12,192 nucleotides of DNA from Cypionkella sp. (GTDB lineage Bacteria > Pseudomonadota > Alphaproteobacteria > Rhodobacterales > Rhodobacteraceae): NCBI GenBank assembly GCA_018063485.1, contig JAGPBG010000026.1, forward strand, positions 1 through 12,192. The letters are read 5' to 3'. The notes under the pieces were generated by a model. The model was not told where the DNA came from. It worked only from the letters and a program-made list of their open reading frames with translations, and ran no database searches. Shown piece after piece: positions 7,575 to 12,192 of this stretch. Positions within the stretch are counted from its first letter, which is position 1. The number at the start of each line of letters is the position of its first letter. The position numbers and the translations under genes were made by a program.

Positions 7575-7617
7575 GGGTAAATTTCCCTTAGCCCCCTGTT
7601 TGAATGAAAGTCCTTTC
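7575..7617. promoter_or_regulatory. Inverted repeats in the guaD-mgtE divergent intergenic region
   Basis: The 123-bp gap is noticeably more AT-rich than its surroundings. It holds an imperfect palindrome GGGTAAATTTCCC (7575-7587) and a 5-bp inverted repeat GAAAG-TC-CTTTC (7606-7617). Either could be an operator for one of the two divergent genes. I could not assign a confident -35/-10 pair on either strand. Confidence 0.25.
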
Positions 7618-7649
7618 GCTAAGATCAGGGCAATCAAAGGGGCGCGCCG

Positions 7650-9017
7650 ATGACTGACATCCAGACCGAGGCCGAAGACGGGCTGGACAGCCGCCGCGTC
7701 AGTGCGATTGTCGAGGCGATCGAGGCCGAAGATGTGGGTCAGTTGCGCCTGTTGTTCGAGCCGTTACACGCTGCCGATATCGCCGATGTGCTGGAGCAGA
7801 TCGGCTCGCATGACCGGCGCGCGCTTTTGGGCCTGTGGTCCGAAGGCATCGACGGTGAGGTGTTGTCGGAAATTGACGACTCCATCCGCGAAGAGGTGAT
7901 CGAGGCGTTGCCGCATGCGGTGGTGGCCGAAGCCATGCGCGAGCTGGATTCGGACGATGTTGTTGATATTCTTGAAGATCTGGGCACACCGCAACAAGAC
8001 ATGATTCTTGGCGCGCTGGAGGATGTTGACCGGGTGGCGGTGCAACAGGCGCTGTCTTACCCGGAAAACTCTGCTGGCCGATTGATGCAGCGCGAGGTGG
8101 TGGCAGCCCCCGAACATTGGACGGTGGGCGATGCGGTTGACTATCTGCGCAAAGCCGAATGGCTGCCCGAGCAATTCTACCATGTGATCCTGACCAATCC
8201 GCGGATGAAGCCGGTGGGCTATGTCACGCTGGGAAGGATGTTGTCCTCACGCCGCGACACCAAGCTGAAAGAGATCGTCGAGGACAGTTTCCGGGTGATT
8301 GACGCCACCGATCCCGAGGCCGATGTTGCCTATCTTTTCAATCAGTATCATCTGATTTCCTGCCCGGTGGTTGATGAAAACGGCCGTCTTGTCGGCACCA
8401 TCACCATTGATGACGCCATGAATGTGCTGGACGAAGAGCATGAAGAGGACATGCTGCTCTTGGCCGGTGTGGGCGAGGACAGCTCGATTTCCGACCGGGT
8501 GCTGGGAACCTTGCGGCTGCGGATGCCGTGGTTGTTCGTGAACATGTGGACGGCGCTGTTGTCGGCGGTGGTGATCTCGCAGTTCGAGGGCACCATTACC
8601 CAATTCGTCGCATTGGCGGTGCTGATGCCGATTGTGGCCTCAATGGGCGGCAATGCGGGGACACAGGGTCTTACGGTGGCGGTGCGCGCGCTGGCCACGC
8701 GCGATCTGACACAATCCAACGTCTGGCGGGTGATCTGGCGCGAGGCGGCGGTGGGGCTGCTGAATGGGCTGGTATTTGCCATGGTGATGGGCGGAATTGC
8801 CTGGCTGTGGTTTCAAAACGGGCTCTTGGGCGCGGTGATTGCGGTGGCGATGACCATCAATCTGCTGGTGGCGGGGTTGGCCGGTATAGTGGTGCCGGTG
8901 ACGCTGGAGCGCTGGGGATTTGATCCGGCGTTGGCATCGGGCACCTTCGTGACCACGCTGACCGATGTGACGGGATTTTCGGTATTTCTCGGGTTGGCGA
9001 CATGGGTGCTGATGTGA
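7650..9017 (+). CDS. mgtE: Magnesium transporter MgtE
   Basis: MgtE is a homodimeric inner-membrane Mg2+ channel gated by cytoplasmic Mg2+. At 455 residues it matches the Thermus protein (about 450). The order is standard: an N-terminal superhelical domain (about residues 15-130, with the LHAADIADVLEQI type repeat and LDSDDVVDILEDL), a CBS-domain pair (about 140-260, with the GRLMQREVVAAPEHWTVGDA start and VGTITIDDAMNVLDEEHEED), a plug helix, then five membrane helices from about residue 290. The membrane signature MGGNAGTQGLTVAVRALA is at 332-349 and the pore motif TDVTGF near 438-443 contains Asp439, equivalent to the Thermus Mg2+-binding aspartate. The start ATG at 7650 follows AAAGGGG. 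It overlaps the cyclo-ligase gene downstream, so the two are probably one operon. Confidence 0.96.
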   Translation: MTDIQTEAEDGLDSRRVSAIVEAIEAEDVGQLRLLFEPLHAADIADVLEQIGSHDRRALLGLWSEGIDGEVLSEIDDSIREEVIEALPHAVVAEAMRELDSDDVVDILEDLGTPQQDMILGALEDVDRVAVQQALSYPENSAGRLMQREVVAAPEHWTVGDAVDYLRKAEWLPEQFYHVILTNPRMKPVGYVTLGRMLSSRRDTKLKEIVEDSFRVIDATDPEADVAYLFNQYHLISCPVVDENGRLVGTITIDDAMNVLDEEHEEDMLLLAGVGEDSSISDRVLGTLRLRMPWLFVNMWTALLSAVVISQFEGTITQFVALAVLMPIVASMGGNAGTQGLTVAVRALATRDLTQSNVWRVIWREAAVGLLNGLVFAMVMGGIAWLWFQNGLLGAVIAVAMTINLLVAGLAGIVVPVTLERWGFDPALASGTFVTTLTDVTGFSVFLGLATWVLM

Positions 9018-9556
9018 CGGGCAAGGCCGAGGCACGGAAATCGGCTTTTGCGGCGCGCAAGGCGGCTTTTGCAGCGGGGCAGGGGCAGGCAGCGGAATTG
9101 TTGGCCGATGTGTTGGCGCAGTTTCGCGGCAAAGTGCTGGGCGGATACATGGCGATGCGCACCGAGATTGACCCGACGATTGCCATGTCCGCACATCAAG
9201 GCGTGGTGGGGGTTCCGGTGATCATCGGGCCGGGGCAGGCGCTGCGGTTTCGCGAATGGTCGCCGGGTTGCGCGATGGTGGCGGGTGAATTCGGCGCGCT
9301 GATCCCGGCCGAAGGGGCGTTTGTGGAGCCCGAGGTGCTGATCGTGCCCTTGGTCGGGTTTGATGCGCGCGGCTATCGGTTGGGCTATGGCGGCGGGTTT
9401 TATGACCGCACGCTGGCGGGGCTGCGGGCAAGGCATCCGGTTGTGGCGATTGGGTTTGCCTTTGCCGCGCAGGAATTGCCAGCGGTGCCGATTGATGAAT
9501 ATGACGCGCGGCTGGATATGGTGGTGACGGAACAGGGCGTTCGGCTGTTTGAATGA
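9002..9556 (+). CDS. fau: 5-formyltetrahydrofolate cyclo-ligase
   Basis: This enzyme uses ATP and Mg2+ to convert 5-formyltetrahydrofolate into 5,10-methenyltetrahydrofolate, returning the stored folate to one-carbon metabolism. The 184-residue product has the family signatures: a basic N-terminal helix with KAEARKSAFAARK (8-20), GYMAMRTEIDPT (48-59), the substrate-binding EVLIVPLVGFD (111-121), and the nucleotide/phosphate loop GYRLGYGGGFYDRTL (124-138), followed by AIGFAFAAQELP (149-160). The start is uncertain: ATG at 9002 gives a 16-base overlap with mgtE, while GTG at 9014 gives a 4-base GTGA overlap and removes four residues. Neither has a strong ribosome site. Either arrangement implies translational coupling to mgtE. 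E. coli names for this gene are ygfA and fau. Confidence 0.93.
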   Translation: MGADVTGKAEARKSAFAARKAAFAAGQGQAAELLADVLAQFRGKVLGGYMAMRTEIDPTIAMSAHQGVVGVPVIIGPGQALRFREWSPGCAMVAGEFGALIPAEGAFVEPEVLIVPLVGFDARGYRLGYGGGFYDRTLAGLRARHPVVAIGFAFAAQELPAVPIDEYDARLDMVVTEQGVRLFE

Positions 9557-9573
9557 GGGGGCGTTTTGCCCCC
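9557..9573. terminator. Hairpin between convergent cyclo-ligase and AAA+ ATPase genes
   Basis: GGGGGC (9557-9562) and GCCCCC (9568-9573) form a 6-bp all-GC stem with loop GTTTT, filling most of the 21-bp gap between the two stop codons. No T-run follows on either strand, so it is a likely bidirectional transcription block but not a textbook intrinsic terminator. Confidence 0.5.
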
Positions 9574-9577
9574 GGTA

Positions 9578-10900
9578 TCAGCGGGCGATCTCCTCTTCAC
9601 GCACGAACATGTTGCCCCAGGCGCGGTCGATCAATTCGGGTGTCATCTGATAGGGTATGTTTTCGAACTCGCAGATCGCGATCATCTGGTCGATCAGGAA
9701 ATTCGGCTGATAGTTGGCGTAGTTGTTGGCGATGGTGGGATATTTCTCGCGCAGCATGTAGATGATGGTCTTCTCGTCCAGCGGCATCTTTTTCTTGCGC
9801 GCGACCATGGCGAAAATCTTCAGGAAGTTTTCCTGATTCGGGCCGTCAATCTTGATCTTGAAGAAGATACGCCGCAGGGCCGCGCCGTCGAAAATTGCGT
9901 TGGGGTGAAAGTTGGTGGAAAAGATCACCAGCGTGTCAAACGGCACGGTGAATTTCTCGCCCGATTGCAGCGCAAGAATATCGCGGCTTTCTTCCAAGGG
10001 CACGATCCAGCGGTTCACAAGCGCCTGCGGCGGTTCCGATTGGCGGCCAAGGTCGTCGACAATGAAGATCCCGCCCGAGGATTTGAGTTGCAACGGCGCT
10101 TGATAAGTGCGCGCGACGGCATTGTATTTCAGATCGAGCATATCCAGTGTAAGTTCACCGCCGGTGATCACCGAGGGGCGCTCGCAATAGACATAGCGGT
10201 TGTCAAAGCGGTTGGCGCTGCGGCGGATGGCGGTTGGATCATCGAGTGATTCCGTGGCCTTGGAGTGGACAATCGGGTCATAGACGGTGATCACCTGTCC
10301 CGAATATTCGATGGCGCGGGGGACATAGATCTTGTCGCCCAAGGCGGCCCGGATGCCATTGGAAATGCTCGACTTTCCGTTTCCGGGTGGCCCATACATC
10401 AAGATCGAGCGGCCCGAGGTGACGGCGGGGCCGAGGTTCTCGATCAGGTCTTGCGGCAGAATCAGATGGCCCATGCCCGAAAGCAGCTCCGGGCGCGTCA
10501 GGCGAATATTGCGCACGGATTGGCGTTTCATTTGTTCGGCATAGTCGGCAAGCGGAATGGGCAGCGCGCCGTAGTATTCTGACTGTGACAGGGCATCCAA
10601 AGCGCGCGATTTTCCAGCATCGGTTAGCTGATAGCCCATTTCATTGCCCGAATTTGCGTGCATGGTGCCGGTCGCCTCAAGCAGGCGCTGGGTGCGGGCA
10701 AGGTCAACCAGTTCTTGCGTCGCCGGAACCGGCAGGCAGATCACTTTTGACAGCGCCGAGACTTGATCGATGTTCATGCGGAACATGGTTTTCAGCAATA
10801 TATCGCGCATCATCACCATGGACAGGCCGGTATCGGCCAAGGTCCGTGGCATGGGCGGTGGTTGCACGCCCGAAATCGCCGGATTGGTCTGCACGTTCAT
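9578..10900 (-). CDS. AAA+ ATPase of a Tad-pilus locus, function unassigned
   Basis: A 440-residue soluble protein with no membrane segment or signal peptide. Residues about 20-110 look like a helical, winged-helix-type domain (VSALSKVICLPVPATQELVDLARTQ, then GYQLTDAGKSRALDAL). An AAA+ module follows: Walker A GPPGNGKSS at 170-178, Walker B GIFIVDDLGRQ with Asp282-Asp283, a sensor-1 Asn330 in VIFSTNFHPN, and a candidate arginine finger Arg343/Arg344 in AALRRIFFKI. The C-terminal part is helical and ends NMFVREEEIAR. The start is taken as ATG at 10900 because GGGGTGG lies 5 bases before it; the in-frame GTG at 10909 falls inside that ribosome site. It follows the prepilin peptidase by 65 bp on the same strand, suggesting a Tad-related role. 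It is distinct from the Tad motor CpaF/TadA and the localisation ATPase CpaE/TadZ. Its mechanism is unknown to me. Confidence 0.78.
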   Translation of the reverse strand: MNVQTNPAISGVQPPPMPRTLADTGLSMVMMRDILLKTMFRMNIDQVSALSKVICLPVPATQELVDLARTQRLLEATGTMHANSGNEMGYQLTDAGKSRALDALSQSEYYGALPIPLADYAEQMKRQSVRNIRLTRPELLSGMGHLILPQDLIENLGPAVTSGRSILMYGPPGNGKSSISNGIRAALGDKIYVPRAIEYSGQVITVYDPIVHSKATESLDDPTAIRRSANRFDNRYVYCERPSVITGGELTLDMLDLKYNAVARTYQAPLQLKSSGGIFIVDDLGRQSEPPQALVNRWIVPLEESRDILALQSGEKFTVPFDTLVIFSTNFHPNAIFDGAALRRIFFKIKIDGPNQENFLKIFAMVARKKKMPLDEKTIIYMLREKYPTIANNYANYQPNFLIDQMIAICEFENIPYQMTPELIDRAWGNMFVREEEIAR

Positions 10901-10965
10901 CAAAGCCACCCCAGTATGTCATGGGACCAGTCGCGGCCCCAAAGGTTTACTGTTGCAGCTTTGCC

Positions 10966-11457
10966 TTAGAATAATGGCCGCAGTTGGGCCAGAAGGTAGA
11001 AAATAAGTGTTCCCGACAGCGCAAGGCCCATCGGAAACTTGATATGGTTCCAACTGATCCAATCAGGCGTGGCGCTTCTGACGGCAGGTATGTTGCGCGC
11101 AATACGATGGGCGACAAAGGCGGCCAGCAGGCAGGCGGCAAACAGGGCCAGGATGATGCGGATATCGCCGGTCACAAAGTACGGTGCCATTGCGGCGCCG
11201 AACTTGGCATCGCCACCACCCATGGCGCCGGCGGCGTTCAGCACAAAGCCGATCACCAGCACGATCGCGCCAATAGCCAGACCCCAGCCGAAAGTTTTCA
11301 GCGGCAGCACGATCAGGCCGACGATGATATAAGAGGCCAGCAGCGCCAAGACGGCGGTGTTGGGAATCTTCATGTATTTCAAATCGCTATAGGCAACATA
11401 GAGGCCGATCACGGTCACGAAGGGCAGGAAGGCAAGTGCTTGGGTCGGTGTGAGCAT
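10966..11457 (-). CDS. cpaA: Prepilin peptidase, CpaA/TadV type (A24 family)
   Basis: An inner-membrane aspartic protease that removes the leader peptide from Flp/Tad prepilins and pseudopilins. The 163-residue protein is the short form typical of Tad loci, lacking the N-terminal methyltransferase domain of PilD. Both catalytic aspartates are visible: Asp25 in VAYSDLKYMKIPN and Asp83 in the GxGD-type motif GAMGGGDAKFGAA (77-89). Hydrophobic stretches at about 8-23, 36-52, 57-78, 90-115 and near the C-terminus fit a polytopic protein. Two starts compete: ATG at 11457 (1-base gap from the upstream TPR stop) and ATG at 11466 (8-base overlap). I chose 11457 because a GGATG-type ribosome site precedes it. 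Either way it is translationally coupled to the TPR gene. No pilin gene is in this window. Confidence 0.86.
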   Translation of the reverse strand: MLTPTQALAFLPFVTVIGLYVAYSDLKYMKIPNTAVLALLASYIIVGLIVLPLKTFGWGLAIGAIVLVIGFVLNAAGAMGGGDAKFGAAMAPYFVTGDIRIILALFAACLLAAFVAHRIARNIPAVRSATPDWISWNHIKFPMGLALSGTLIFYLLAQLRPLF

Positions 11458-11458
11458 A

Positions 11459-12166
11459 TCAGGCATCCAGAGCTGCAAGGCTGCGCACGGCGGCCTCAAA
11501 ATAGGTGGGGCTGGTGTCGATGGCGTTTTGCAACAAGCCTTTTCCGACGGTGACATCGTTTTGCTTGATCGCGGTCAGTGCCAGCGTATACAGCAGTTGC
11601 GCCCGCTCGTTCTGGGTCATTTCCACCACCGGCAAATCGTATTTTCGCTGCGCCCCGCGAGCGAGGATCAGGTTGTTCTTGGCGGTGAACATGGTGGGTT
11701 CATAGGTCAGCGCCTCGGTGAACAGCTTTTCGGCGCCAGGATAATCAGCGCGGGTCAGTTTGGAAAAGCCCCAGTTGTTCAACACGCCCGAGGGTTTGGT
11801 GGTGAGGCCTGCGGCGATTTCATAGAAGCTGTCGGCTTTTTTCCAGTCTTTCCTGCTGTCGGCCACCATCGCCTCAAGCCGATACCGCTCATAGGTTTCA
11901 AAGGTGGGGGGGATCTTGTTCAACTCGGCTTCAGCGCGCTTCCAATCATTGGTGCGGATCAGGCTGTCGGCAAGGCCAACGCGGTCTTCACTGGTGCCTT
12001 CGGGCGAATCTGCCACCTGGGTCCAGACCGCCACGGCTTCGGTCGGGTGATTGGCGCGCACCAGTGATTTCGCCAAAGAGCGTTTAAGCTCAATACGGTC
12101 CGGATTGGCGGCGGCAGTGTTCTTGAAATAGGTCACCGCCTCTTCGGGGTCGCCCACCGTCAGCAT
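11459..12166 (-). CDS. Tetratricopeptide-repeat protein of Tad locus (TadD-like), 5' end doubtful
   Basis: The visible product is 235 residues of helical TPR repeats, including NPDRIELKRSLAKSLVRANHP, RVGLADSLIRTNDWKRAEAEL, KDWKKADSFYEIAAG, VLNNWGFSKLTRADYPGAEKLFTEALTYEP, and a last repeat around NDVTVGKGLLQNAIDTSPTYFEAA. TPR proteins in Tad loci (TadD and a second TPR lipoprotein) are thought to help assemble the pilus machine or its secretin. I would expect a signal peptide or lipobox at the N-terminus and about 40 more residues; neither is present. Upstream of the ATG at 12166 the frame continues as KDLNDI, which reads like coding sequence, until an in-frame TAA at 12188-12190. No ribosome site suits the ATG at 12166. 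The gene is therefore probably 5'-truncated, by a real stop, a sequencing fault or the contig end. Its stop overlaps or abuts the prepilin peptidase start. Confidence 0.75.
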   Translation of the reverse strand: MLTVGDPEEAVTYFKNTAAANPDRIELKRSLAKSLVRANHPTEAVAVWTQVADSPEGTSEDRVGLADSLIRTNDWKRAEAELNKIPPTFETYERYRLEAMVADSRKDWKKADSFYEIAAGLTTKPSGVLNNWGFSKLTRADYPGAEKLFTEALTYEPTMFTAKNNLILARGAQRKYDLPVVEMTQNERAQLLYTLALTAIKQNDVTVGKGLLQNAIDTSPTYFEAAVRSLAALDA

Positions 12167-12192
12167 GATGTCATTAAGATCTTTCCCTTATA

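Noticed and set aside
8640..9436. Overlapping minus-strand open frames of 184 and 207 codons
   Set aside because: They are antisense to mgtE and the cyclo-ligase gene, both of which have intact family motifs.
10984..11553. 189-codon plus-strand open frame
   Set aside because: Antisense to the prepilin peptidase; Gln/Gly/His-rich, no recognisable domain.
1..12192. Mobile elements, phage genes, CRISPR arrays, toxin-antitoxin or defence islands
   Set aside because: No transposase, integrase, direct-repeat array or small-gene pair was found; all gene-sized stretches are accounted for by housekeeping or Tad genes.

Overview
The window is GC-rich, compact chromosomal DNA from an alphaproteobacterium, most likely a member of the Rhodobacteraceae (Roseobacter/Rhodobacter group). 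Evidence for this is a gcrA gene (a cell-cycle regulator confined to alphaproteobacteria), a divergent lgt / UbiK-type pair, a Tad-pilus tail block (TPR protein, CpaA-type prepilin peptidase, AAA+ ATPase), and strong GC bias that produces long antisense shadow ORFs. No rRNA, tRNA, CRISPR array, insertion sequence or prophage gene was seen.

Layout from left to right: the 3'-truncated lgt (minus) is divergent from a small UbiK/BMFP-family gene (plus). Then come rimO (minus, S12 methylthiotransferase) and a divergent AsmA-family gene (plus). A hairpin terminator separates AsmA from convergent gcrA (minus). Divergent from gcrA is a small RraB-family gene (plus), which faces guaD (guanine deaminase, minus) across a cluster of hairpins. 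Divergent from guaD is mgtE (plus, Mg2+ channel), whose stop overlaps the start of a 5-formyltetrahydrofolate cyclo-ligase gene. A GC hairpin lies in the 21 bp between that gene and the convergent AAA+ ATPase. The ATPase ends a minus-strand run that begins with a TPR protein and a prepilin peptidase, and the TPR gene meets the right edge.

Functionally the first 9.5 kb is mostly core housekeeping: lipoprotein maturation, ubiquinone assembly, ribosomal protein modification, envelope lipid/assembly homeostasis, cell-cycle transcription, RNase E control, purine salvage, Mg2+ uptake and folate metabolism. The last 2.6 kb is the maturation end of a tight-adherence (Tad/Flp) pilus locus: the peptidase cleaves prepilins, the TPR protein is probably an assembly factor, and the AAA+ ATPase has no assigned role.

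I see no wholly new system. The points most worth following are the unassigned Tad-linked AAA+ ATPase, the hairpin cluster at the guaD 3' end, the single GANTC site in the gcrA-rraB intergenic region, and the broken or artefactual 5' end of the TPR gene at the right edge.
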